Notes under the pieces: generated by a model | What the model saw: the letters and a program-made list of their open reading frames with translations, nothing else | Databases searched by the model: none | What the model was told of the DNA's origin: nothing | Shown here: positions 1 to 8,154 of the stretch, one piece after another | Position numbering within the stretch: position 1 is the stretch's first letter | Layout of the letters: each line of letters opens with the position of its first letter | DNA from: Hyphomicrobiales bacterium | Lineage (GTDB): Bacteria; Pseudomonadota; Alphaproteobacteria; Rhizobiales; Xanthobacteraceae | Assembly: GCA_017305665.1 (NCBI GenBank) | Contig: JAFKKH010000011.1 | Location: forward strand, 62,001-126,000 | Reading direction: 5' to 3' | Length of the DNA stretch: 64,000 bases | Made by a program: the position numbers and the translations under genes

Positions 1-113
1 TCCTGGAACGAATAGTTCACCACCGTCATCAGCGGCAGCACCGCGGAAAACGCCACGATGAGGAATACGGGCAGCACCAGGAACCAGGCTTTCTGGTTGA
101 CGGTCTTGTCCAT
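1..113 (-). CDS. glpP: Glycerol ABC transporter permease GlpP, N-terminal part
   Basis: Only the first 37 or so codons are in the window; the gene runs off the left edge. The peptide starts MDKTVNQKAWFLVLPVF and continues into one hydrophobic helix (LIVAFSAVLPLMTVV), as at the start of sugar-type MalF-like ABC permeases. Its ATG overlaps the stop codon of the upstream ATPase gene (ATGA), so it is translationally coupled to it. The assignment to the glycerol system rests on gene order (glpR-D-S-T-P as in rhizobial glp loci); the visible sequence alone only supports an inner-membrane permease. Confidence 0.75.
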   Translation of the reverse strand, partial: MDKTVNQKAWFLVLPVFLIVAFSAVLPLMTVVNYSFQ

Positions 114-1198
114 CAGACGCCTCCCTCGACCAAGCGACTGTCGGCGTAGACGTGCATGCGCGCGGCATCGAACACGAGGCCGGCACTGTTGCCGGAGACC
201 GAAAAGCCCGGCGGCACCCGCGCCGCGAGCTTGGCATCGCCGACGCGTACTCGCGCGAAGCGGATGCGGCCGAGATCGTCGATCCGGTCGATGGTGGCGG
301 TCAGCAGACCGGGCGCCGGCGGCGCGACGTGAACGAATTCGGGTCGAACGCCGACTTCGATCGCAGCCCCCGCCGGCAGCTTGTCGTAGGCGCGCGACAA
401 CGCAATGACGTGGCCGTCGATCCGCGCCTCGCGCCCCCTCACCTCGGCCGGCACGATGTTCATGCCGGGCGAACCAATGAAGTAGCCGACGAAGGTATGC
501 GCCGGCTTGTCGAACAGCTCTTCCGGCGTACCGCTCTGCACCACGCGGCCGTCATGCATCACCACCACGGTATCGGCGAAGGTCAGCGCTTCGGTCTGGT
601 CATGGGTGACGTAGATCATCGTCAGATCGAGCGCGCGGTGCAGCGCCTTCAGCTTCGAGCGCAGCTCCCACTTCAGCTCGGGGTCGATCACGGTCAGCGG
701 CTCGTCGAACAGCACGGCGGCGACGTCCGAGCGCACCAGTCCGCGGCCGAGCGAGATCTTCTGCTTGGCATCCGCGGTGAGACGCGTGGCCTTGCGGTTC
801 AGGTACGGCGTGAGATCGAGCAGCTTGGCGATCTCGGCGACACGCGCGGCGATCTCGGGCTTGGCGGCGCCGCGGTTCTTCAGCGGGAAAGCGAGATTTT
901 CGCCGACCGTCATGGTGTCGTAGATCACCGGAAACTGGAACACCTGGGAAATGTTGCGCTTCTGCGTCGACAACGGCGTCACGTCGGTGCCGTCGAACAG
1001 GATCTTGCCGCGCGACGGCGTGACGATGCCGGAAATCAGGTTGAGCAGCGTGGTCTTGCCGCAACCGGAGGGGCCAAGCAGCGCGTAGGCTCCGCCCTGC
1101 CGCCAGGTCATCGAGATCGGCTTGAGTGCGAACGACTCCGGATCGGCACCGTTGCCGGCGTAGGAATGGGCAAGATCGACGAGGTCAATGCGAGCCAT
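113..1198 (-). CDS. glpT: Glycerol ABC transporter ATP-binding protein GlpT
   Basis: ATPase of 361 aa for import of glycerol with the MalK-like fold. Visible elements are Walker A (GPSGCGKTT, about residue 42), the Q-loop, Walker B (VLFDEPLTVIDPE), the H-loop (YVTHDQTEA) and a C-terminal TOBE-like regulatory domain. The ABC signature is abnormal: where LSGGQ is expected the protein has LTADAKQKISLGR, so this subunit may form an asymmetric ATPase with the neighbouring GlpS, which keeps LSGGQ. It lies 10 bp after glpS and overlaps glpP, so the transporter genes form one operon with glpD. The family is recognised from the ATPase pair in rhizobial glycerol uptake loci. Confidence 0.85.
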   Translation of the reverse strand: MARIDLVDLAHSYAGNGADPESFALKPISMTWRQGGAYALLGPSGCGKTTLLNLISGIVTPSRGKILFDGTDVTPLSTQKRNISQVFQFPVIYDTMTVGENLAFPLKNRGAAKPEIAARVAEIAKLLDLTPYLNRKATRLTADAKQKISLGRGLVRSDVAAVLFDEPLTVIDPELKWELRSKLKALHRALDLTMIYVTHDQTEALTFADTVVVMHDGRVVQSGTPEELFDKPAHTFVGYFIGSPGMNIVPAEVRGREARIDGHVIALSRAYDKLPAGAAIEVGVRPEFVHVAPPAPGLLTATIDRIDDLGRIRFARVRVGDAKLAARVPPGFSVSGNSAGLVFDAARMHVYADSRLVEGGV

Positions 1199-1208
1199 GG
1201 TCCTGTCC

Positions 1209-2288
1209 TTATGTCGTGCCGGGCGCAGCGACCAGACGGCCGCTCATGTCGAAAACGAACACGTCAGCGGGATCGAGCGCGACCTCGATCCTGTCGCCCG
1301 GCAGGAATTCGTGCACGCCTTCCAGCACCGCGACCCAGTCGGTCTGCGCCCGCTTGATATGCACAAAACTTTCGGAGCCGGTGATCTCGGTGACGGTGAC
1401 CTCGGCGGGAAACACATGGTGGACGGCCTGACCGTTGGCCAGTTCGAGCTGATGCGCGCGGAAGCCGACGCGGTAGGCGCCGTCGGGCAACGCCGCGTAG
1501 AGCCCGATGGCCGGCGCCTGCATGCCCGCCTCATAGCGCACCGTTTCGCCGTGCTTCTCGATACCGACGATGTTCAGCGGCGGATCGGAAAACACCTGCG
1601 CCACACGCAGGGTGTCCGGATGACGATAGACCCTGGAGGTCTCGCCGACCTGCAGCGCCTCGCCTTCCCAGAGGCAGACGGTGTTGCCGCCGAGCAGCAG
1701 GGCTTCCGACGGCTCGGTGGTCGCATAAACGAAGATCGCGCCGGAGGCCTCGAAGATGCGCGGCAGTTCGGTGCGCAATTCCTCGCGCAGCTTGTAGTCG
1801 AGATTGGCGAGCGGCTCGTCGAGCAGCACGAGGTCGGCGCCCTTCACCAGCGCGCGCGCGATCGCGGTACGCTGCTGCTGGCCGCCGGACAGTTGCAGCG
1901 GCGTGCGGTCGAGATACGGCTCGAGCTTGAGCAGCCTCGCCGCCTCGCGCACCCGCGCATCGATCTCGGATTTCGGCTTGCGCTGCACCCGCAGCGGCGA
2001 GGCGATGTTCTCGTAGACCGTGAGCGAGGGATAGTTGATGAACTGCTGGTAGACCATCGCCACCGAACGCTTGCGTACGTCGAAGCCGGTGACGTCCTTG
2101 CCATCGACCAGCACGCGACCCTCGGTCGGCTTGTCGAGACCGGCCAGCAGCCGCATGATCGAGGTCTTGCCCGACAACGTTGGGCCAAGCAGCACGCTGA
2201 GCGCGCCACGCTCCAGCGTCAGCGAAACATCGCGAATCGTCGCAACGCCCTCAACCATGCGGGTGACGTGGTCGAGGGCGACGCTCAT
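1209..2288 (-). CDS. glpS: Glycerol ABC transporter ATP-binding protein GlpS
   Basis: ATPase of 359 aa and partner of GlpT. It has Walker A (GPTLSGKTS), a canonical signature (LSGGQQQRTAIAR), Walker B (LVLLDEPLANLD) and a C-terminal TOBE-type extension. The D after Walker B and the switch region are present, but the usual H-loop histidine context reads YATTEPSEA, so His appears replaced by Thr. GlpS and GlpT therefore look complementary in their defects: GlpS lacks the switch His, GlpT lacks the signature. The start chosen is MSVALDHVTR, whose ATG overlaps the glpD stop (ATGA); a longer upstream reading would run inside glpD. Inner-membrane-associated, cytoplasmic. Confidence 0.87.
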   Translation of the reverse strand: MSVALDHVTRMVEGVATIRDVSLTLERGALSVLLGPTLSGKTSIMRLLAGLDKPTEGRVLVDGKDVTGFDVRKRSVAMVYQQFINYPSLTVYENIASPLRVQRKPKSEIDARVREAARLLKLEPYLDRTPLQLSGGQQQRTAIARALVKGADLVLLDEPLANLDYKLREELRTELPRIFEASGAIFVYATTEPSEALLLGGNTVCLWEGEALQVGETSRVYRHPDTLRVAQVFSDPPLNIVGIEKHGETVRYEAGMQAPAIGLYAALPDGAYRVGFRAHQLELANGQAVHHVFPAEVTVTEITGSESFVHIKRAQTDWVAVLEGVHEFLPGDRIEVALDPADVFVFDMSGRLVAAPGTT

Positions 2289-3829
2289 GATCGCGCTCCC
2301 GCTTCCCTCGCGGGACGTCCGGCCTGCGCGCGCTGCGCGTCGAGCCATTCGCCGAGCGCCGCGATCTCCGCCGCCGACAGCCGCAGGCCCAGCTTGGAGC
2401 GTCGCCAGACGATGTCGTCCGCGGTGCAGGCCCATTCGTTCGCCATGAGGTAGCGGACCTCGCTCTCGGTCAGCGTGGCACCGAAATTCCGTCCCAGGTC
2501 CGCCATGGATTTCGCCGTGCCCAGCGTTTTCACCGCGCGGGTGCCGTAGGCATGCGCGAGACGGCCGGCATGAACCGTCGTCAGGAACGGATAGTCGCGC
2601 ACCAGCTCCGCCGTCAGCGCCGCGACCGCCGACACATCCATGTCGCCACCGGGCAGCGGCGCCGTCGCTGTCCAGCCCTCGCGGGCCTTGGTGCCCTTCA
2701 GATAGGGCGACAGCTTTTCCAGCGCCTCTTCCGCAAGCCGGCGGTAGGTGGTGATCTTGCCGCCATAGACCGAGAGCAACGGCGCGCCACCGGGCGCATC
2801 CAGCTCGAATGCGTATTCGCGCGTGGCGGCCTTGGCTTCGCTGGCGCCATCGTCATAGAGCGGCCGCACGCCGGCATAGGTCCAGACCACATCCTCCGGC
2901 TTCACCGGCTTCGCCAGATACTCGCTGACGGACGCGCAGAGATAGGCGATCTCTTCCGGCGTCGCCGCCACCTTGGCGGGATCGCCGTCGTAATCGCGAT
3001 CGGTGGTGCCGATCAGGGTGAAGTCGTCCTGATAGGGAATCGCGAACACGATGCGCCCGTCGCCGTTCTGGAAGATGTAGGCGCGGTCGTGCTCGTAGAG
3101 CTTCTTGACCACGATGTGCGACCCCTGCACCAGCCGCACCTTGGCGCGGGTGTTGATGCCGGCGCCGAGCGTCAGCACCTGCTCGACCCAAGGCCCGGCG
3201 GCGTTGACGAGCACCCGCGCCGCGATGGTGCTGCGTTCTCCGGTCGGCGTGTCCTCCACCGTGACGTGCCAGAGGCCGTCGGCCTGTCGGGTCTCCACCG
3301 CGCGGGTGCGGGTCCGGATGTCGGCGCCGCGCTCCATCGCGTCGCGCGCCGTGAGCACGACGAGGCGGGCATCGTCGACGAAGCAGTCGGAATACTCAAA
3401 GCCCTTGTGATAGCGGCCGGGGACCAGCGGCTTGCCGACCTCATCGTGCGCGAGATCGACCGAACGGGTCGGCGGCAACAGCTTTCGTCCACCGATGTGG
3501 TCGTAGAGGAAGAGGCCGAGCCGCAGCAGCCATGCCGGCCGCAGGCCCGCGTGATGCGGCAGCACGAAACGCAGCGGGCGGATGATGTGCGGGGCGATCT
3601 GCCAGAGGATTTCGCGCTCGATCAGCGCCTCGCGCACCAAACGAAACTCGTAATATTCGAGGTAGCGCAGGCCGCCGTGCACAAGCTTGGTCGACCATGA
3701 CGAGGTGCCGCTCGCCAGGTCGTTCATCTCACAGAGGAAAACCGAATTGCCGCGCCCGGCCGCGTCCCGCGCGATGCCGCAACCATTGACGCCACCACCG
3801 ATGATAGCGAGGTCGAAAACCTGACCCAC
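2285..3829 (-). CDS. glpD: Glycerol-3-phosphate dehydrogenase GlpD
   Basis: FAD-dependent enzyme of 514 aa, of normal length for aerobic GlpD, that oxidises sn-glycerol 3-phosphate to dihydroxyacetone phosphate and passes electrons to quinones at the inner membrane. The N-terminus has the dinucleotide-binding motif IIGGGVNGCGIARDAAGRG at residues 9-27, followed by the family motif SSWSTKLVHGGLRYLE. The C-terminal third matches the DAO C-terminal cap. It is the first structural gene of the glp operon, separated from glpR by about 340 bp that should hold its promoter, and is coupled to glpS by an ATGA overlap. No glycerol kinase gene is seen in the window. Confidence 0.95.
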   Translation of the reverse strand: MGQVFDLAIIGGGVNGCGIARDAAGRGNSVFLCEMNDLASGTSSWSTKLVHGGLRYLEYYEFRLVREALIEREILWQIAPHIIRPLRFVLPHHAGLRPAWLLRLGLFLYDHIGGRKLLPPTRSVDLAHDEVGKPLVPGRYHKGFEYSDCFVDDARLVVLTARDAMERGADIRTRTRAVETRQADGLWHVTVEDTPTGERSTIAARVLVNAAGPWVEQVLTLGAGINTRAKVRLVQGSHIVVKKLYEHDRAYIFQNGDGRIVFAIPYQDDFTLIGTTDRDYDGDPAKVAATPEEIAYLCASVSEYLAKPVKPEDVVWTYAGVRPLYDDGASEAKAATREYAFELDAPGGAPLLSVYGGKITTYRRLAEEALEKLSPYLKGTKAREGWTATAPLPGGDMDVSAVAALTAELVRDYPFLTTVHAGRLAHAYGTRAVKTLGTAKSMADLGRNFGATLTESEVRYLMANEWACTADDIVWRRSKLGLRLSAAEIAALGEWLDAQRAQAGRPAREAGARS

Positions 3830-4020
3830 GGACGCACCCCTTAGGCTCTTTTTTCCGCAAAATACTGGTAATTCAGTACCTTACGGCTTCACCGGTGTTC
3901 GATTACAGCGGTTTTCTTTCGGAATCCGATTAAATCACAATAGAAAACGAAAGCAATCGCAATCACCGCGCTGGCGCGCGAAATCGTTCAGATTGGCGCA
4001 GGTGCAAATTTCCTCCTCGT

Positions 4021-4115
4021 GAAAGGGGATCGGGGTGGGAGTCACGTTTTTCAAAAGATGGTCGGACGAGCCCCACCCGGTTTGCGCGAGCACGAGCAAA
4101 CCGACCTCCCCTTTC
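4021..4115. repeat. Imperfect 95-bp palindromic repeat upstream of glpD
   Basis: The 343-bp gap between glpR and glpD has no convincing gene. It contains an extended inverted repeat: outer arms GAAAGGGGA (4021-4029) and TCCCCTTTC (4107-4115), and inner arms GGGTGGG (about 4034) and CCCACCC (about 4072). It looks like a mobile extragenic palindromic repeat rather than a simple operator. The glpD promoter is probably in the AT-richer part at 3840-3970, but I cannot assign -35/-10 boxes with confidence. Confidence 0.55.
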
Positions 4116-4172
4116 AAGGGAGGCGACAATTCAATCTGCAGTTAATTCAGGCTGCGGCCTTCGCGCGTCCGG

Positions 4173-5012
4173 TCACGGCATCGCGCTGGAGTGCCCGTTG
4201 GCGGCACCGGTTTCGGCTTCTGCCCCATCGAGGTCTTCGGATTTTTCCGGCATGGCCACGATCACCTCGATGCCGCGTGCCTCGCAGATGGCCTGCAGAC
4301 CGGGGGGCAGCGCCGCGTCGGTGACGAAGGTCTGGATCTGACTGAGATGGGCGATGCGTACCGGCGCGCTACGCTGAAACTTGGAGCTGTCGGACACCAG
4401 CATCACGCTGCGCGCGTTGGCGATGATGGCCTGCGACACCTGCACCTCGCGATAGTCGAAGTCCAGAAGCGCGCCCTCCTCGTCGATGGCGGAGGCGCCG
4501 ATGATGGCATAATCAACCTTGAACTGGCCGATCAGGCTGATGGCACTGGAGCCGATGACCGCGCCGTCGGAGCGGCGGACGTTGCCGCCGGCGACGATCA
4601 CCTCGACCCGCGGATGGCGATAGAGCTGCATCGCCACATTGAGGTTGTTGGTGATGACGAGCAGGTCTTCATGCGAATTGAGCGCGCTCGCGACCTCTTC
4701 GGTGGTGGTTCCGATGTTGATGAACAGCGAGCAGCCATTGGGAATCTGCGCCGCGGCCGCCACCCCGATCGCCTTCTTCTCGTCCGCAGCCACGAAGCGG
4801 CGGGCTTCATAAGCGAGGTTTTCCACGCCCGACGCGATGATGGCGCCGCCATGGATGCGGGTCAGCGAGCGCTGGTCGCAGAGATCGTTGAGGTCCTTGC
4901 GGATGGTCTGGGCCGAGACCTCGAAGCGCCGCGCGAGGTCATCTACCATCACCCGGCCGAACGCACGAGCGATGTTCAGAATATCCGACTGACGCTGGGT
5001 AAGCCCGGTCAC
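4173..5012 (-). CDS. glpR: DeoR-family transcriptional repressor GlpR
   Basis: Regulator of 279 aa. An N-terminal DeoR winged helix (residues 5-58, with VDDLARRFEVSAQTIRKDLN and the RIHGGAI wing) is followed by the DeoR sugar-phosphate sensor domain, including the phosphate-site motifs INIGTT and SAIDEEGALLDFDYRE. Family knowledge and position upstream of glpD predict that it represses the glycerol genes and is released by glycerol 3-phosphate. The start is GTG at 5012 (VTGLTQRQ), preceded by AAGGTGCC as ribosome binding site. It reads in the same direction as glpD but with its own gap, so it may be transcribed alone. Confidence 0.88.
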   Translation of the reverse strand: MTGLTQRQSDILNIARAFGRVMVDDLARRFEVSAQTIRKDLNDLCDQRSLTRIHGGAIIASGVENLAYEARRFVAADEKKAIGVAAAAQIPNGCSLFINIGTTTEEVASALNSHEDLLVITNNLNVAMQLYRHPRVEVIVAGGNVRRSDGAVIGSSAISLIGQFKVDYAIIGASAIDEEGALLDFDYREVQVSQAIIANARSVMLVSDSSKFQRSAPVRIAHLSQIQTFVTDAALPPGLQAICEARGIEVIVAMPEKSEDLDGAEAETGAANGHSSAMP

Positions 5013-5162
5013 CTGGCACCTTGCAACTTCTGGTGAAGTGCATGGTGCTGGTGTTCGCGGGCGCGGTCAACGCACGATTGCTTGGCCCTTTGGATCAAAA
5101 CGCCAAAAAGCGGATCGTGGTAAAGCCGGTCGGGATACCGGAGATGTGAAAACAAGCATTCG

Positions 5163-5348
5163 CTACGCCGCCTCGCGCTGCTGTGCGAACCTGATCGCCG
5201 CGCGCTCCGCGTCACGGGCGCTGCGAAACACCTTGCCGTCGAGCGGATCGAACCGCCGCGACGCAGAAAAGAACCGGAACCCGGTGCGATCGCGCACCAC
5301 GATTCCGGCGGATTCCGAATCGACTTCGATGATGTAGGTATTCGACAT
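5163..5348 (-). CDS. Small conserved hypothetical protein, 61 aa
   Basis: A 61-residue soluble, charged protein (begins MSNTYIIEVDSESAGIVVRD). It has no signal peptide, membrane segment or recognised motif. It reads like a compact alpha/beta domain with a basic C-terminal helix rich in Arg and Ala. The ATG is preceded by a GAGTGGGAC stretch. It stands alone between glpR and a thioesterase gene. Function unknown; I think similar short proteins exist in related Bradyrhizobium-type genomes, but that is memory, not a search. Confidence 0.6.
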   Translation of the reverse strand: MSNTYIIEVDSESAGIVVRDRTGFRFFSASRRFDPLDGKVFRSARDAERAAIRFAQQREAA

Positions 5349-5516
5349 GTCCCACTCGCATTTCCGCCCCTGATGCCGCGCCTATAACGAAAGCCGGTGA
5401 ATAACGTTCCCGGTCATTCGGCCGCAGGGGTAGATGCGCCGCACGACAGGCGCATGACTCGCGGAAGGCAACTTTGCGTCCGGAACAGAACGGAACTGCG
5501 AGGTCGTATCGGTGAA

Positions 5517-5957
5517 TTATGCCGGGATCGGCGGATCGTTGCGCTTCACCTGTTGTGGATTGCCCTTATCGTCGATCGCGACGTAGGTGAAATTGCCGTC
5601 GGTGACGAGAATGAACTGCATTTCCTGGCGGCGCATCACCCAGGCTTCGAGATGTACCGTGATCGAGGTCTTGCCGACGCGCACCAGCGTGGCATGGACC
5701 GACACGAGATCGCCGACGAACACGGGTTTCCGGAAATTCATGGCGTCGATCGCCACCGTCACGGTGCGGGATTTCGCGATCTTGGAGGCGAACACGCCGC
5801 CGCCGATGTCCATCTGGCTGAGCAGCCAGCCGCCGAAAATATCGCCGTTCTGGTTGGTGTCGGCCGGCATCGCCAGCGTGCGGGTACAGAGCTCGCCGAG
5901 CGGCGTGGTTTCCGTCGTGGGCGGCGCGTGCACGGATGGGGCGGGAGCGTCGGTCAT
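5517..5957 (-). CDS. Acyl-CoA thioesterase, hotdog fold (YciA-like)
   Basis: Protein of 146 aa with one hotdog domain. The conserved YciA/BACH pattern is visible: MPADTNQNGDIFGGWLLSQMD at residues 31-51 (catalytic Asn/Asp region and the GG helix), then TVAIDAMNFRKPVFVGD and VRVGKTSITVHLEAW. This family hydrolyses acyl-CoA to free acid and CoA in the cytoplasm and works as a hexamer. It sits downstream of the beta-oxidation operon on the same strand, which fits a role in releasing CoA, but a 93-bp gap with a hairpin separates them. Chain-length preference cannot be read from sequence. Confidence 0.88.
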   Translation of the reverse strand: MTDAPAPSVHAPPTTETTPLGELCTRTLAMPADTNQNGDIFGGWLLSQMDIGGGVFASKIAKSRTVTVAIDAMNFRKPVFVGDLVSVHATLVRVGKTSITVHLEAWVMRRQEMQFILVTDGNFTYVAIDDKGNPQQVKRNDPPIPA

Positions 5958-5970
5958 GGATTTCTCTTTT

Positions 5971-5993
5971 CCCTCCCCCTTTGTGGGGGAGGG
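5971..5993. repeat. Perfect hairpin between thioesterase and beta-oxidation genes
   Basis: Arms CCCTCCCCC (5971-5979) and GGGGGAGGG (5985-5993) with a 5-nt loop. No T-run follows on the minus strand, so it is not a classical terminator for the fad genes. The G/C-rich core resembles small dispersed extragenic repeats such as the one at 4021-4115. Confidence 0.45.
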
Positions 5994-6050
5994 TCAGGCA
6001 GGGGGAGAACAGGTCACATCTTAGCAGCGTAAGGATTCATTTCACGCGCG

Positions 6051-8147
6051 TCATTGAAAATCCGCCCACCCCGCATCCGGCGCAAACCGGTCGCCGAACT
6101 TCTGCGCCAGAGCGCGCAAGGTATCGGCGACGTTCTGCGGGCCGCGCGTGCGGGCATAGTTCAGCGGACCACCGCGGAACGGCGCGTAGCCGGTGCCGAA
6201 GATCATCGCGCCGTCGACCACGTCGGCGTTATCGACGATGCCTTCGCGCAGACAGGCGACGCAGACGTTCGACATCGGCAGCACCAGCCGGTCGATCATT
6301 TCCGGCGTCACCTGCGTCGGGTTCGGAGCGGGACCGCCCTTGTCGACCTTGCCGTCGCGCCAGATGTAAAAGCCCTTGCCGGTCTTGCGGCCGAGCTCAC
6401 CCTTGGTGACCTTATCGCGCAACCACGCCGGCGTCGGCGGCAGGAGGTCGCCGAACTTCGAGCGCAGCATGTCGCCGACCGCCAGACAAATGTCGAGCCC
6501 GACCTGATCGGCGAGCTCGATCGGCCCCATCGGCATGCCGAACTTTTCCGCCGCCGCGTCGATCACGGTCTTGTCGATCTTCTCATCGAGCATGACCATG
6601 GCTTCGAGCATGTATGGCGTCAGCGCGCGGTTGACGAGGAAGCCCGGCGAACTCTTCACCGGCAACGGCAGGCGGTCGATGGCGCCGACGAAGGCCAGCG
6701 CCTGTTTCAGGATCTGCGGATCGGCAGCGTCGTGACTGACCACCTCCACCAGTTGCAGCCGCGACACCGGATTGAAGAAGTGCAGGCCGATCAGCCGTTC
6801 CGGATGCGCCAGCGTGGTGCGCAGATCCTGCAGCGGAATGCTCGAGGTGTTGGTGGCGAGAATCGCGCCGGACTTCATGTTCGGCTCGAGGCCAGCATAG
6901 ACCTTCTGCTTCAGCTCGAGCTTTTCCGGCACCGCCTCGATGATGAGATCGGCGTTGCGCACGCCCTCGCCGTCGAGGTCCGGCATCAACCGGTCGAGCG
7001 TGTCGCGGATCTCGGTGCGCTTGCGGACGATCTTTCCATAGAGATCGGCGGCCCGCTTAATCGCGCCGGCGATGGCGTCCGGCTTCATGTCGGCGAGCGT
7101 CACCCGGATATCCTGATGCGCGCACCACGCGGCAATATCGCCGCCCATGGCGCCGGCGCCGATGACATGCAGATGCTTCACCGTGTTGCCGCCTCCGGCA
7201 AGCTTCTTCATCTGCTCGCGCAGGAAGAACACCCGGATCAGGTTCTGCGCCGTCGGCGTCACCATCAGGTTGGCGAACGAGCGCTTCTCGTTGGTCAGCA
7301 TCGCCGCCTTGTCGCCGCCGTGGGTTTCCCAGAGGTCGATCAGCGCATACGGTGCCGGGTAATGCTCGTGCGGCGCGGCCTTCTCCGCCTCCTTGCGCAT
7401 GCGTGAGCCAAGGAAACCCCGCACCGGGCCGAAGTTGAGCAGCGAATTCATTGCGCCAGGTCTGGCGCGCTTGAGTCGGCCGCTCACCGCGTCCCTCACC
7501 GCGTTGCGGACGTGGCGCTCCTGCGTCACGGCGTCGACGAGGCCGAGCGACTTGGCGCGGCGCGCGTCGACGGTCTTGCCCGTCAGCATCAGCGTCATCG
7601 CCTGCACCGGACTGATGAGCTCGGTGAAGCGCGCGGTGCCCCCGAGGCCGGGATGCAACCCGAGCATCACCTCCGGAAAGCCGAACCGCGCATCGTCGAT
7701 GGCGATGCGCATCTGACAGGCCAGCGCCACTTCGAGCCCGCCGCCGAGGCAGAAGCCGTGGATGACCGCGACGCTCGGAATTTTCAGCGCCTCGAGCCGG
7801 TCGATGACGGCGTGGGCACGGCCGATCCTGGTTTCGACCTCGCGCGCGTCGGTGGCGCCGCGAAACTCATTGACGTCGGCGCCGGCGATGAAGCCGGAGG
7901 TTTTCGCCGAACGGATCACGATGCCGGTCGGCCGCTGGTTTTCCAGCGCGGTCAGGATCGCATCGAACTCCTCCATCACATCCGACGACAGCGTGTTGGC
8001 GCTGGCATCGGCGCGATCGAACAGCACCCACGCCACGCCGTCGGCATCGCGCGTCAGCTTGAAGTTGCGATAGGGGCCACCGGCGTCAGGCTTCGGCCCC
8101 AGCTCCAGCACGCGATCCCTGAGAACGTCCAAGACTTTCGACTCCAT
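6051..8147 (-). CDS. 3-hydroxyacyl-CoA dehydrogenase / enoyl-CoA hydratase (FadB/FadJ type)
   Basis: Bifunctional beta-oxidation protein of 698 aa. Residues about 20-210 form the crotonase domain with oxyanion-hole motifs FIAGADVNEF and GFCLGGGLEVALACQMRIA. From about residue 325 the NAD-binding domain starts (HVIGAGAMGGDIAAWCA), followed by the catalytic region IGLHFFNPVSRLQLVEVV and two C-terminal dehydrogenase domains (FLVNRALTPYMLEAM; GTGYAPFRGGPL). It hydrates trans-2-enoyl-CoA and oxidises the 3-hydroxyacyl-CoA. It lies 7 bp downstream of the thiolase gene and 4th-step partner, so the three fad genes are one operon. Length and layout are normal for alpha-subunit FadB-like proteins. Confidence 0.95.
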   Translation of the reverse strand: MESKVLDVLRDRVLELGPKPDAGGPYRNFKLTRDADGVAWVLFDRADASANTLSSDVMEEFDAILTALENQRPTGIVIRSAKTSGFIAGADVNEFRGATDAREVETRIGRAHAVIDRLEALKIPSVAVIHGFCLGGGLEVALACQMRIAIDDARFGFPEVMLGLHPGLGGTARFTELISPVQAMTLMLTGKTVDARRAKSLGLVDAVTQERHVRNAVRDAVSGRLKRARPGAMNSLLNFGPVRGFLGSRMRKEAEKAAPHEHYPAPYALIDLWETHGGDKAAMLTNEKRSFANLMVTPTAQNLIRVFFLREQMKKLAGGGNTVKHLHVIGAGAMGGDIAAWCAHQDIRVTLADMKPDAIAGAIKRAADLYGKIVRKRTEIRDTLDRLMPDLDGEGVRNADLIIEAVPEKLELKQKVYAGLEPNMKSGAILATNTSSIPLQDLRTTLAHPERLIGLHFFNPVSRLQLVEVVSHDAADPQILKQALAFVGAIDRLPLPVKSSPGFLVNRALTPYMLEAMVMLDEKIDKTVIDAAAEKFGMPMGPIELADQVGLDICLAVGDMLRSKFGDLLPPTPAWLRDKVTKGELGRKTGKGFYIWRDGKVDKGGPAPNPTQVTPEMIDRLVLPMSNVCVACLREGIVDNADVVDGAMIFGTGYAPFRGGPLNYARTRGPQNVADTLRALAQKFGDRFAPDAGWADFQ

Positions 8148-8154
8148 GACGCCC

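Noticed and set aside
152-1357. Long open frame (401 codons) on the plus strand opposite glpT.
   Set aside because: It mirrors glpT codon structure in a GC-rich gene, has no family resemblance, and glpT has clear ABC motifs.
4191-5036. 281-codon plus-strand frame opposite glpR.
   Set aside because: Antisense shadow of the DeoR gene; no ribosome site and no motif.
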